Source: Pseudomonadota bacterium
Lineage (GTDB): Bacteria > BMS3Abin14
Assembly (NCBI GenBank): GCA_030636965.1
Contig: DAOVVW010000008.1
Span: forward strand, 1 to 11,298
Direction of reading: 5' to 3'
Length of the DNA: 11,298 nt
The number at the start of each line of letters is the position of its first letter. The stretch's first letter is position 1. Positions 1-7,753 of this stretch are shown here, one piece after another. Under the pieces are notes generated by a model. The model saw nothing but the letters and a program-made list of their open reading frames with translations, made no database searches and was not told the origin of the DNA. Position numbers and translations under genes: made by a program.

Positions 1-1331
1 ACCCTGTCTCCCACCTCGGCTTTTTTGAGATGTGAGGGCTCATTGTTGATCATGGCCGGCATTATCCCGCCAGTCCCGCAGTATACAAGGGGTTTTCCCA
101 GAAACCGTTCGTCGAAAACGACTGCTCCGTTTACAGTGGGAATTCCGCTCTTGTTGCCACCGTGTTCAACACCTTCGACTACACCCTCGTAAATCCTCCT
201 GGGGTGCAGGATCCTGGGTGGAAGTTCTTCACTGAAAAAAGGCGATGCGAAACAGAAAACATCGGTGTTAAACAGCAGATTGGCGCCCTTGCCGGTACCG
301 AACGGATCCCTGTTAACACCCACAATACCGGTAAGAGCCCCCCCATATGGATCCAGTGCCGAGGGTGAATTATGAGTCTCCACCTTGTAAACAAGGCTCT
401 GCTCATCATTGAACCTGATCACGCCCGCGTTATCAACGAACACTGAAAGGCATATATCCCTGCTGCCCATAGCCTCTCTTATTTTTTCAGTAGCCCCCAC
501 GATGTATGTTTTAAACAGGGAGTCTACTTCCTGAACATCTCCGGCCTCGTCTCTATAGCTGATCAGGGCGTTGAATATCTTGTGCTTGCAGTGCTCGGAC
601 CAGGTCTGGGCGAGGGATTCGATCTCTACATCCGTAACCCTCCATCCGAGGCCCACCTCTTTTCTCTTCTGTGAAACGTCTTCTCTTGCAAAATACTCCT
701 TAATTGCCCTCATCTCCTCTACCGAAAGGGCAAGGAGCATGTCACGGGACATTGCCATCAGGGTTTCATCATCTCCATCTGTATCCACTTCCCTTACGCG
801 TCCTCCACCTTCGATACTGACCCTGGGCACCTCAGTCTCGAAACCGGTATCTGGATCGAAATCCGATCTGGGAACTATGTTCCAGCGGTTTATGAGCTCA
901 TTTGCAAGAGCCTGTGATGCCGCAGCCTGCGCCTCCTGAACAGAGATACTGCCCCGAATAAGAAATTGGGTTGACGTGTAAACCTTCTCATCATCAAGGA
1001 GCGGCCTGTCCAGGATCTGTGAAACGGCCTCACCGGCGGACCTTCCCACATTATCCGTGACACCGGGCTTGTAACCAACTTCGATCAGCATATCGAAATC
1101 TGACCTCAGTGGTGTTTCAATGGAATACTCCTGTATTACGGGATCGGTGAGTGGACCTGAAGCTATTGTTTTCAGAACTTCAGGATCAAGGTCAATATCG
1201 AGCGTGTAGACGTTCACTGTGTTTACAGAATCCACCGAGATTCCAGTCATCTCGTAGATATCACTTACTGCCCTCTCGCCCTTGGGATCCCTTACTCCAT
1301 CTCTGAATCCCACTTCAACCCGAACAGCCAA
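1..1331 (-). CDS. purL: Fused PurS-PurL phosphoribosylformylglycinamidine (FGAM) synthase, 3' part beyond window
   Basis: This is the synthetase of the fourth step of de novo purine synthesis, converting FGAR to FGAM with ATP and ammonia from glutamine. Only the first 443 codons are inside the window. The start is a TTG one base after the purB stop, four bases after a strong GGGGGAGGAG Shine-Dalgarno. Residues 1-80 and about 81-155 look like two successive PurS-like modules (VRVEVGFRDGVRDPKG and MLIEVGYKPGVTDNVG align). Next come a linker with the PurL signature TWSEHCKHKIF (243-253) and the AIRS-type ATP-binding segment VETHNSPSALDPYGGA (317-332) followed by GVNRDPFGTGKGA (338-350). Large PurL proteins have an N-terminal region resembling a PurS dimer, so a tandem PurS arrangement fits that family. 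No glutaminase domain is visible; a separate PurQ is expected but not seen. The family assignment is firm, the exact subclass less so. Confidence 0.93.
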   Translation of the reverse strand, partial: MAVRVEVGFRDGVRDPKGERAVSDIYEMTGISVDSVNTVNVYTLDIDLDPEVLKTIASGPLTDPVIQEYSIETPLRSDFDMLIEVGYKPGVTDNVGRSAGEAVSQILDRPLLDDEKVYTSTQFLIRGSISVQEAQAAASQALANELINRWNIVPRSDFDPDTGFETEVPRVSIEGGGRVREVDTDGDDETLMAMSRDMLLALSVEEMRAIKEYFAREDVSQKRKEVGLGWRVTDVEIESLAQTWSEHCKHKIFNALISYRDEAGDVQEVDSLFKTYIVGATEKIREAMGSRDICLSVFVDNAGVIRFNDEQSLVYKVETHNSPSALDPYGGALTGIVGVNRDPFGTGKGANLLFNTDVFCFASPFFSEELPPRILHPRRIYEGVVEGVEHGGNKSGIPTVNGAVVFDERFLGKPLVYCGTGGIMPAMINNEPSHLKKAEVGDR

Positions 1332-1332
1332 T

Positions 1333-2634
1333 TTACTCCTCCCCCGAAAAAACCCTGTCGAAAACAAATTTTACACCGGAAAGTAGATCCGCCGGTCCGA
1401 ATACCATAGCCAACGCCTCAGCATCGAGCTGGCTTACGACCTCTGGATCTTTTTTAACGTGATCTTCGAAAGACTCATCGGAATCCAGTGAGCTATGGGC
1501 AATCCTCTGGACGATTGCGTACGCGTCCTCCCTCGATATCCCCGAGTCCACAAGAGCGAGGAGGAGCTTCTGGGAATAGGTAGTACCTCCGGAGATCTCC
1601 ATATTAGCCTTCATACGCTCAGGGTAGACGACCAGCCCTTCCATCATTCCCGCAAATCTCTGGATCATGAAATCCAGCACGATGGTGGCATCGGGAATGA
1701 TCACCCTCTCTGCAGAGGAGTGGCTTATATCCCTCTCGTGCCAGAGTGGTATGTTCTCCATGGCAGTGAGGCAGTATCCCCTCAGGAGCCTTGAAAGACC
1801 GGTAAGGTTTTCCGAGAGGATGGGATTCTTCTTGTGGGGCATTGCCGACGATCCCTTTTGACCTTTCGTAAAGGGCTCTGACACCTCACCTACTTCTGTT
1901 CTCTGCAGGTGCCTTATCTCCACAGCAAATTTCTCTATGGAACTAGCCGCTATGGCCATTGCCGAAATGTACTCGGCATGCCTGTCCCTCTGGATCACTT
2001 GTGTCGCCACCTTCGCTGGTGTCAGGTCCAGTTTTTCGCAGACATATGATTCAACTTCCGGTGACAGTGTCGCGTATGTTCCCACCGCCCCCGAGAGTTT
2101 GCCTACCGCAACTGTATCTCTCGCTTTTACGATCCTCTCTTTGGCCCTGCCAAGTTCTTCATACCACAACGCCATCTTCAAGCCGAAGGTAGTCGACTCC
2201 GCGTGCACACCGTGGGATCTTCCCATCATGATCATATCCCTGGTCTCTTCGGCACGCATTCTGAGTATATCCCTGCAGCCAGAGAGACCCTCGAGAATCA
2301 AGTCAGCGGCCTGGACCATCTGCACAGCAAGAGCAGTGTCGAGCACATCAGAACTGGTCATGCCCAGGTGGATGTAACGGGAATCGGGACCGACTGTTTC
2401 CGCAACGGAAGTCAGAAAGGCAATCACATCGTGTTTTACTTCACGTTCGATCTCATCTATGCGGTCAACGTCGAAAGCCGCTTTTTCACTGATAGTTTTC
2501 AGCGCCTCATCAGGGATCCTGCCAAGCCTGTTCAGGGCCTCGCAGGCCAGGATCTCTATCTGAAGCCAGATACTGTATCGGTTCTCCGGCTCCCAGATAA
2601 TCGCCATTTCGGGACGTGTATACCTGGGTATCAC
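1333..2634 (-). CDS. purB: Adenylosuccinate lyase
   Basis: PurB is a homotetrameric cytosolic lyase acting twice in purine synthesis: it releases fumarate from SAICAR and from adenylosuccinate. The 433-residue length is typical of the short bacterial type. Visible active-site elements are KHDV (His68), the TSSD motif (93-96), GRSHGVHAE (138-146, with the expected catalytic His141) and the flexible signature loop GSSAMPHKKNP (261-271), which holds the catalytic serine. The common Glu-Pro-Thr-Thr-Phe-Gly segment reads Glu-Ser-Thr-Thr-Phe-Gly here, so one usually conserved proline is replaced. The start is GTG, five bases after AAGGAAGG. The gene lies 18 bp after the MBL-fold gene and one base before purSL, so the two purine enzymes are made together. 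The identification is secure. Confidence 0.97.
   Translation of the reverse strand: MIPRYTRPEMAIIWEPENRYSIWLQIEILACEALNRLGRIPDEALKTISEKAAFDVDRIDEIEREVKHDVIAFLTSVAETVGPDSRYIHLGMTSSDVLDTALAVQMVQAADLILEGLSGCRDILRMRAEETRDMIMMGRSHGVHAESTTFGLKMALWYEELGRAKERIVKARDTVAVGKLSGAVGTYATLSPEVESYVCEKLDLTPAKVATQVIQRDRHAEYISAMAIAASSIEKFAVEIRHLQRTEVGEVSEPFTKGQKGSSAMPHKKNPILSENLTGLSRLLRGYCLTAMENIPLWHERDISHSSAERVIIPDATIVLDFMIQRFAGMMEGLVVYPERMKANMEISGGTTYSQKLLLALVDSGISREDAYAIVQRIAHSSLDSDESFEDHVKKDPEVVSQLDAEALAMVFGPADLLSGVKFVFDRVFSGEE
1336..1345 (-). promoter_or_regulatory. Shine-Dalgarno for purSL, supports a TTG start
   Basis: The minus strand reads GGGGGAGGAG, then TAAA, then TTG. The last codons of purB (Gly-Glu-Glu-stop) form this ribosome binding site. 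The site decides for the TTG start, since no ATG lies nearby in that frame. Its strength would offset the weak start codon, and its location inside purB suggests coupled translation of the two purine genes. Confidence 0.8.
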
Positions 2635-2639
2635 GAAAA

Positions 2640-2647
2640 CCTTCCTT
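2640..2647 (-). promoter_or_regulatory. Shine-Dalgarno for purB, supports a GTG start
   Basis: The minus strand has AAGGAAGG followed by a five-base spacer TTTTC and GTG. It lies in the 18-bp gap after the upstream hydrolase gene and is well placed for the GTG. The protein starting there begins MIPRYTRPEM, which matches the usual N-terminus of short PurB proteins. Confidence 0.75.
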
Positions 2648-2652
2648 TCTCC

Positions 2653-3438
2653 CTAACGGAGATCAAGACGCGTAAGCGGCATCGATTCATGGACGGATGC
2701 CGCTGTCAATTTAACACTCCTCCCGTTAAGGCCAAGAATATCCTTAGCCGACCCTAATGCGAGTTCAGGCTCATTATTGATTTCAGACAGATGGGCAAGT
2801 GTAACTGATTCAAGCCCGGCGTGAAAAATATCCTCCAGTATCATGGAAGACGCTTTATTGGAAAGGTGCCCGCTGCGGCTGTTGACCCGCTGCTTCAGGA
2901 ACCACGGATAAGGCCCATCCATAAGCATCTGTTCATCGTGGTTCGACTCAAGGATAACCACCCGGCAATTCCGCAGCCTGTCTCTGACAAGAACGGTACC
3001 ATAGCCAAGATCGGTGGCCAGGCCTATCCGGATATCTTCGATCTCCACAACGTAACCCACGGGGTCGGCTGCATCGTGGGGAAGAGCAAATGGCATAATT
3101 GAAAACCCCGCAGCGTTAAAGGACCGGCCCGAATCGAAGTTGATTATTGCAATATCCTCCGGCAACTGAGCAGCCAGGATCGTGGATGCAGTTCCATATA
3201 CGGGGATCTTGAGCTTCCTTGCCAGAGGCACGACTCCGCGCAGGTGATCTGAATGCTCGTGAGTCAGGAGTATTCCCCTGATACGACCCGGCTCTCCACC
3301 CGCACAGACAGTTCTATGGATGATCTGCCTGGCGCTCAATCCTGCATCTATAACAATAGCGCCCTCAGGGCCGTCGATATACATCGAATTACCCTTGCTG
3401 CCGCTTGAAAGAACACTGAAGGCAATAGATCCCATCAT
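2653..3438 (-). CDS. Metallo-beta-lactamase-fold hydrolase, YycJ/WalJ type
   Basis: This 261-residue protein is a metal-dependent hydrolase of the metallo-beta-lactamase fold, closest by motif to the YycJ/WalJ (VicX) family. Members are thought to act as cytosolic nucleases in DNA repair or cell-wall-linked processes; the exact substrate is not settled. Visible are the N-terminal [11 protein letters not shown] (11-21), the metal motif HEHSDH (60-65), a conserved PHDA (His121), the bridging-type Asp143 in ATDLG, SNHD (165-168), GHLSN (His191) and the late His216 in LAHLSE. No signal peptide or membrane segment is evident. The first ATG overlaps the dut stop (ATGA). A second ATG follows at once, and GGAG is better spaced for it, so the protein may start one residue later. 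It is translationally coupled to dut and followed by purB. Confidence 0.88.
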   Translation of the reverse strand: MMGSIAFSVLSSGSKGNSMYIDGPEGAIVIDAGLSARQIIHRTVCAGGEPGRIRGILLTHEHSDHLRGVVPLARKLKIPVYGTASTILAAQLPEDIAIINFDSGRSFNAAGFSIMPFALPHDAADPVGYVVEIEDIRIGLATDLGYGTVLVRDRLRNCRVVILESNHDEQMLMDGPYPWFLKQRVNSRSGHLSNKASSMILEDIFHAGLESVTLAHLSEINNEPELALGSAKDILGLNGRSVKLTAASVHESMPLTRLDLR

Positions 3439-3902
3439 ACTCCGGTGTGTCCGAACCCCCCATGGCCACGTCCCGTTTCAGGTAGCTCGTCGACTATTTC
3501 GAGGTGCCCGTTCACTACCGGGGATATTACCATCTGGGCGATCCTCATGCCTCTCTTTATAGTGAAGGGACTTGTACCAAGATTCATGAGTATGATCTTG
3601 ACTTCACCCCTGTAGTCAGGATCAATCGTCCCAGGGCTGTTGGGAACAACAACACCATTCTTGCTGGCAAGACCGCTTCGGGGCCTTATCTGCGCTTCAA
3701 AACCCACTGGCACGGCAATCTGGATACCGGTGGGGACCAGAACCCTGTCACCCGGCGCAAGCACAATATCGTCTGTCACTGCCGCCGCCAGATCCATGCC
3801 CACTGCATGGTCGGTGGAATAGGACGGCAGGGGCATCCCCACGCCATGAGGCAGAACTTTGCACTGGATTGCAACGGTATTATTCTCACGCGAGGCCGGC
3901 AT
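3435..3902 (-). CDS. dut: Deoxyuridine 5'-triphosphate nucleotidohydrolase (dUTPase)
   Basis: Dut hydrolyses dUTP to dUMP and pyrophosphate, keeping uracil out of DNA and supplying dUMP for thymidylate synthesis. All five motifs of the trimeric all-beta family are present in order: GMDLAA (35-40), RPRSGLAS (73-80), [10 protein letters not shown] with the catalytic Asp (91-100), [11 protein letters not shown] (116-126) and the C-terminal arm [11 protein letters not shown] (144-154). Length is 155 residues from the ATG at 3902, typical for the family. That ATG is preferred over one three codons upstream (3911), because GAGG lies nine bases before it but directly abuts the earlier one. The gene overlaps the end of the M16 peptidase gene by 17 bp and ends in ATGA shared with the hydrolase gene, which implies coupled translation. 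Nothing is missing. Confidence 0.95.
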   Translation of the reverse strand: MPASRENNTVAIQCKVLPHGVGMPLPSYSTDHAVGMDLAAAVTDDIVLAPGDRVLVPTGIQIAVPVGFEAQIRPRSGLASKNGVVVPNSPGTIDPDYRGEVKIILMNLGTSPFTIKRGMRIAQMVISPVVNGHLEIVDELPETGRGHGGFGHTGV

Positions 3903-5157
3903 TGAGCTCATCCTCGTTCACAGGCCCGATAACTGTAAGGGCCATCCGATCAGGATTGATAATCGTCGCCGCGAGTTCAGATATATCTCCGGCTGTGACC
4001 TTATCGATCCCCTCTACGATCTGTTCGGGTGCGATGTGGCGGCCGTAGTATATCTCATTCCGGGCAAGCTGGCTCATCCTGTTACTTGTGCTTTCCAGAC
4101 CAAGAAGGAGGTTGCCTTTAAGCTGCCTTTTGGCTACATCAAGTTCCACCGCAGAAACAGGATTTTCCCTGAGCTTTTTGGACTCCTGCCTGACCAGATC
4201 CAGAGCCGTAGGAAATCCGTCTATGGATGTTCCGCAATAAATGGTCAGCATACCCGTATCCTGGTAAGCAGAAGGGTAACTGTAGACCGAATATGCGAGG
4301 CCGTGCTCTTCCCTTATCTTCTGGAAAAGCCTGGAACTCATACCGGCACCAAGAATGGTATTCATTAAAAATAACGCGTATCTTCTCTCGTCGCCCACCG
4401 CAATACTCTCGAAACCTGTACAGAAGTGAACCTGCTCAAGATCGCGGTTCACGACCCTGATGCGGGGAGTCGGCTCAGGAGCTTTCCGGATCTCCGGGGA
4501 ACTGCCCTGGGCAAGTCCCCCATAGGACCTTTCAAGCTCAGCAAACAGCTTATCCGGATCCAGGGCACCCGCGGCAGTGATTATCATGGAACCGGGGCAG
4601 TATCGCTCCTGGTGGTAGGAGAGGATGGACTTTCTCGTTATCGCCTTGAGTGAATCTGAGGTCCCCAGAATAGGTCTTCCGAGGCTGTGACCCGACCAGA
4701 ATTCCCTGGTGTGCAGGTCGTGAACAAAATCCTCTGGAGCATCCTCCACCATGGATATCTCCTGGAGGATAATCTCCCTCTCCTTGTTGATGTCTTCACC
4801 ACGGAACAGGGAGTTCATTGTTGTATCAGAAAGAATACTCAGGGCATGGGGAAGGGAATCGCCAAGCACCTTTGCGTAAAAGGAGGTGAACTCCTTGCTG
4901 GTGAAGGCGTTGAGGACCCCTCCCAGGGAGTCTATCTCCAGGGCGATCTGCTTTGCGCTTCTGCTTGGAGTTCCCTTGAAGGCAAGGTGCTCGATAAGGT
5001 GACTGATCCCCACCAGATTCGGATCTTCATCCCTGGAACCGGTGAGAATCCAAAGGCCGACGCTAATGGACGAAAAATCACTAAGGGGCTCAATGATAAC
5101 CCTGAGCCCATTATTAAGAACTTTTCTTAAAACACCCACAGATGATGACGTGGCCAT
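3886..5157 (-). CDS. M16 family zinc metallopeptidase (processing-peptidase-like)
   Basis: This 423-residue protein belongs to the M16 (pitrilysin/mitochondrial processing peptidase beta) family. The zinc site HLIEH (53-57, inverted HxxEH) is intact, and Glu133 in the LQEISM segment lies 76 residues further on, as expected for the third ligand. The second half carries [21 protein letters not shown], the Arg/Tyr region used for substrate contact in related enzymes. No signal peptide is seen, so a cytosolic role is likely; the substrate is unknown. Similar genes next to pnp occur in many bacteria (ymxG/mlpA in Bacillus). The ATG is nine bases after the pnp stop and lacks a clear Shine-Dalgarno, so translation probably depends on ribosomes finishing pnp. 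Family certain, biological role not. Confidence 0.93.
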   Translation of the reverse strand: MATSSSVGVLRKVLNNGLRVIIEPLSDFSSISVGLWILTGSRDEDPNLVGISHLIEHLAFKGTPSRSAKQIALEIDSLGGVLNAFTSKEFTSFYAKVLGDSLPHALSILSDTTMNSLFRGEDINKEREIILQEISMVEDAPEDFVHDLHTREFWSGHSLGRPILGTSDSLKAITRKSILSYHQERYCPGSMIITAAGALDPDKLFAELERSYGGLAQGSSPEIRKAPEPTPRIRVVNRDLEQVHFCTGFESIAVGDERRYALFLMNTILGAGMSSRLFQKIREEHGLAYSVYSYPSAYQDTGMLTIYCGTSIDGFPTALDLVRQESKKLRENPVSAVELDVAKRQLKGNLLLGLESTSNRMSQLARNEIYYGRHIAPEQIVEGIDKVTAGDISELAATIINPDRMALTVIGPVNEDELNAGLA

Positions 5158-5166
5158 ATGAAGGAT

Positions 5167-7284
5167 TCAGGGCTGAGGGGTGTCGGTTTGTTCTTTTTCC
5201 TTTGACTCCCTCTCGGCCGCTTTTTTACTCAAACGGATCTTACCATCCCTGCCTATCTCGAGGACCTTGACATCGACAACATCACCCTCTTTGACAACAT
5301 CCTCGACCTTATCGACCCTGTGCTCGGCGAGCTGCGAGATGTGAACAAGTCCGTCGGTACCAGGCAGGACCTCAACAAAAGCGCCGAAATCCATCACTTT
5401 TTTAACAACCCCTCTGTAGATCTTGCCGATCTCGGGCTCTTCTACGATCCTCTCTATCATTTCCAACGCCTTTTTCCCGGCGGTTTCATCAACAGAAGAT
5501 ATTACAACTGTACCGTCGTCTTCCACCTCCACCTTAGCCCCGGTCTCCTCGATAATATGACGAATGACCTTGCCGCCGGGACCTATGATCTCGCGGATCT
5601 TGTCCGGCTTGACTTTTATAGTAATAAGCCTCGGGGCATATGGTGAAATATCAGGCCTGGCAGTACTTATATATTCATCCATCCTGTCGAGGATATGCAT
5701 CCTGCCCTCCATGGCCTGATGGAGGGCGCTGGACATAAGTTCGGAACTTACACCCTCTATTTTTATATCCATCTGGAGGGCCGTAATGCCCTTTCTGGTT
5801 CCAGAAACTTTAAAGTCCATGTCGCCAAGGTGGTCTTCAGCACCCAGGATATCGGAAAGGATAACATGCTTTTGGGGCGTGTAGATAAGACCCATTGCAA
5901 TACCCGCAACAGCCGCGGAAACAGGCACACCAGCATCCATAAGAGCCAGGCTTGCGCCGCACACCGATGCCATGGAAGACGATCCGTTGGACTCCAGCAC
6001 ATCTGCTACGACACGGATAGTGTATGGAAAGTCCTCTTTTACGGGCAACAGGTTCTTCACACCTCGGGCTGCAAGGTTACCGTGGCCGATCTCGCGCCTG
6101 GCCGGACCCCTGAGGAACCTGGCCTCACCGACACTAAAGGGTGGGAAATTATAGTGGAACATGAATTTTCGCTTGTAGTCCGCTTCAAGAGCGTCCACTC
6201 TCTGCTCGTCCTCAGCCGTACCCAAAGTGGTAACAACAAGCGCCTGGGTCTCCCCTCTGGTGAAGACGGCAGAACCATGAGTCCTGGGCAGGATTCCCAC
6301 CTGGCAGGTTATTTCACGAACCTCATCGGGCTTTCTGCCATCGATGCGCCGCTCGGTATCGAGTACCTGCCTTCGCATCAACTCCTTTTCCAGATCTTTC
6401 ACTATGGATTTGATGTCCGGAGCCAGGGACTCAGTTTCCTCTGACTCTCCGTATTCCGCAACTGCCTGGTCCCTTATCTCCCTGAGGCGCTCCTTGCGTT
6501 CATTCTTTTCGATGAGTTTGAGTGCATCGGAGATTTCATCCCGGCAAAAATTATTGACAGTTTCTTCGAGTTCCTCATCATGGGAGGGAGGCTCATAAAT
6601 CCACTTTTCCTTGCCAGCTGCCGCTTTCAGTTCCTCCTGCAAATCGACCATTAGAATAATCTGTTCATGAGCGAACTGGAGCGCTCCTAACATCTCATCC
6701 TCGCTCACTTCCTTCGCTTCCCCTTCAACCATCGTTATCGCGTCCCTCGTACCGGCAACCAGTAGATCTATCCTGCTATCTTCAAGTTCAGCGAATGTGG
6801 GATTCAGGATGTGATTCCCGTCCTTCAGTCCTACACGGACAGCACCGATTATCTCTTTAAAGGGAATATCCGATACAGCCAGGGCAGCTGATGAGGCTAT
6901 CAGAGCGAGGACATCCGGGTCATTCTCCCTGTCGATAGAAAGTATGTTGATAATAACCTGAGTCTCGTAGGAAAAACCCTCCGGGAAAAGAGGCCTGATC
7001 GACCTGTCGATCAGGCGGCTCGTAAGTGTATCCTTTTCCGTCGGCCGTCCCTCTCTCTTGAAAAAACCGCCTGGTATCTTCCCGGCGGCATAGGTTTTTT
7101 CCTGATAGTTGACCGTAAGGGGCAGGAAACTTACTCCCTCTCTGGGGTCGGGCATTGTCACTGCTGTAGCCAGAACAACGGTATCATCATACCTTGCCAG
7201 AACAGCTCCACTTGCCTGCCTGGCGAGAACTCCGGTCTCCAGCGTAATAGTACGTCCTCCCCATTCAATATTAACCTGTTTCAT
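5167..7284 (-). CDS. pnp: Polyribonucleotide nucleotidyltransferase (PNPase)
   Basis: PNPase degrades RNA 3'-to-5' using phosphate and can add tails in reverse; it acts as a trimer and in many bacteria with RNase E or other degradosome partners. The 705 residues show the standard layout: a first RNase PH domain with PGGFFKREGRPTEKDTLTSR, an alpha-helical linker (about 240-320), a second RNase PH domain with RTHGSAVFTRGETQ and the catalytic GDMDFKVSGT, a KH domain with GPGGKVIRHI (about 565-575) and an S1 domain from GKIYRGVVKKVMDFGAFV to KIRLSKKA. A short charged tail follows. The ATG at 7284 is preceded by AGGAG at good spacing. The gene follows rpsO by 51 bp, as in many bacteria. Nothing essential is missing. 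Confidence 0.98.
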   Translation of the reverse strand: MKQVNIEWGGRTITLETGVLARQASGAVLARYDDTVVLATAVTMPDPREGVSFLPLTVNYQEKTYAAGKIPGGFFKREGRPTEKDTLTSRLIDRSIRPLFPEGFSYETQVIINILSIDRENDPDVLALIASSAALAVSDIPFKEIIGAVRVGLKDGNHILNPTFAELEDSRIDLLVAGTRDAITMVEGEAKEVSEDEMLGALQFAHEQIILMVDLQEELKAAAGKEKWIYEPPSHDEELEETVNNFCRDEISDALKLIEKNERKERLREIRDQAVAEYGESEETESLAPDIKSIVKDLEKELMRRQVLDTERRIDGRKPDEVREITCQVGILPRTHGSAVFTRGETQALVVTTLGTAEDEQRVDALEADYKRKFMFHYNFPPFSVGEARFLRGPARREIGHGNLAARGVKNLLPVKEDFPYTIRVVADVLESNGSSSMASVCGASLALMDAGVPVSAAVAGIAMGLIYTPQKHVILSDILGAEDHLGDMDFKVSGTRKGITALQMDIKIEGVSSELMSSALHQAMEGRMHILDRMDEYISTARPDISPYAPRLITIKVKPDKIREIIGPGGKVIRHIIEETGAKVEVEDDGTVVISSVDETAGKKALEMIERIVEEPEIGKIYRGVVKKVMDFGAFVEVLPGTDGLVHISQLAEHRVDKVEDVVKEGDVVDVKVLEIGRDGKIRLSKKAAERESKEKEQTDTPQP

Positions 7285-7295
7285 ATTGAAACTCC

Positions 7296-7325
7296 TGAAA
7301 TGCGAATGTAAATGTAAGTGTGGAA
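7296..7325. repeat. Short degenerate hexamer tract in the rpsO-pnp spacer
   Basis: On the plus strand the spacer reads as successive six-base units close to GYRAAT: GCGAAT at 7302, GTAAAT at 7308 and GTAAGT at 7314, with weaker copies on both sides. It lies between the rpsO stop and the pnp Shine-Dalgarno. Three clear units could arise by chance. It is listed because the other long spacers also hold short-period repeats. Confidence 0.45.
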
Positions 7326-7335
7326 AAGATGGACG

Positions 7336-7605
7336 TTACCTTCGGAGGCCCAGCTTTTTGACAATGTTCCTGTACCTCTCAACATCCCCGGACTTAAGGT
7401 AGTTAAGCAATCTTCGTCTGCGACCCACCATCTTTAAGAGACCCACTCTTGAATGATGGTCCTTCTTGTGGGTGTCGAAATGCTCTGTAAGTTCAAGGAT
7501 CCTCTTTGTAAGAAGTGCTATCTGCACTTCAGGAGATCCAGTATCTGACGGATGCAGCTTGTTCTCGTCGATAAGCTCCTGCTTGCTTTCATTGCTGAGT
7601 GTCAT
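7336..7605 (-). CDS. rpsO: 30S ribosomal protein S15
   Basis: S15 is a primary binder of 16S rRNA helices in the 30S platform and also contacts 23S rRNA in the intersubunit bridge. The 89-residue length is standard. The family pattern is clear: [34 protein letters not shown], then [17 protein letters not shown]. The ATG at 7605 is preceded by GGGAGG (7617-7622) with an 11-base spacer, slightly long but acceptable. In E. coli S15 represses its own mRNA by binding the leader. A leader exists here, but I cannot recognise an equivalent fold. The gene follows truB after 145 bp, the longest gap in the window, and that gap holds a possible promoter and a palindromic element. Confidence 0.98.
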   Translation of the reverse strand: MTLSNESKQELIDENKLHPSDTGSPEVQIALLTKRILELTEHFDTHKKDHHSRVGLLKMVGRRRRLLNYLKSGDVERYRNIVKKLGLRR

Positions 7606-7640
7606 GATCAGGTGTTCCTCCCTTCTGACAATTTTGTAAG

Positions 7641-7655
7641 ACTATCATTTATAGT
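7641..7655. repeat. Small inverted repeat over the putative rpsO -10 region
   Basis: Five-base arms ACTAT and ATAGT are separated by five bases in the AT-rich leader upstream of rpsO. The repeat overlaps the candidate -10 hexamer, so it might bind a regulator or form a small hairpin in the RNA. At this length in AT-rich DNA it may be coincidence. Confidence 0.25.
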
Positions 7656-7677
7656 TTTTATTTAATAGTTCTTTGAA
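7648..7677 (-). promoter_or_regulatory. Possible sigma-70 type promoter for rpsO-pnp
   Basis: On the minus strand TTCAAA (7672-7677, four of six matches to the -35 consensus) and TATAAA (7648-7653, five of six to the -10 consensus) are separated by 18 bp. The surrounding DNA is much richer in A and T than the coding sequence. A start near 7641 would give a leader of about 35 bases containing the rpsO Shine-Dalgarno. An internal promoter before rpsO is known in other bacteria. AT-rich DNA often yields such matches, so this is a weak call. Confidence 0.35.
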
Positions 7678-7682
7678 GTTAG

Positions 7683-7753
7683 GGTCGTAAAAAGTCCATC
7701 CATGGCTTTTTACACCACGGAAAGCGAAAAATGACCTGTTTTACTGGACTTTA
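7683..7753. repeat. Palindromic, MITE/REP-like element between truB and rpsO
   Basis: The plus-strand arms GTAAAAAG (7687-7694) and CTTTTTAC (7706-7713) pair perfectly. Flanking GGT/ACC and inner CCA/TGG extend this to 14 pairs with two single-base bulges and a four-base loop. A second, longer-range pairing joins GTAAAAAGTCCA (7687-7698) with TGGACTTTAC (7744-7753), which matches its reverse complement except for two missing Ts. The structure resembles a small element with terminal inverted repeats plus an internal hairpin. The right arm contains the truB stop codon. From memory, similar GTAAAAAGTC-ended palindromes are dispersed in deltaproteobacterial genomes, but I could not verify this. 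Confidence 0.55.

Noticed and set aside
3909..3911. ATG at 3911 as the dut start
   Set aside because: The only Shine-Dalgarno-like sequence (GAGG) directly abuts this ATG, whereas it is nine bases before the ATG at 3902.
5695..6444. Long plus-strand open frame of 249 codons opposite pnp
   Set aside because: It lies wholly antisense to well conserved PNPase sequence, has no recognisable motif, and follows from the base composition of the gene on the other strand.
7683..7716. Hairpin after truB as an intrinsic terminator
   Set aside because: The five-T run is inside the stem rather than after it, and the stem is AT-rich. A palindromic repeat element explains it better, though weak termination cannot be excluded.
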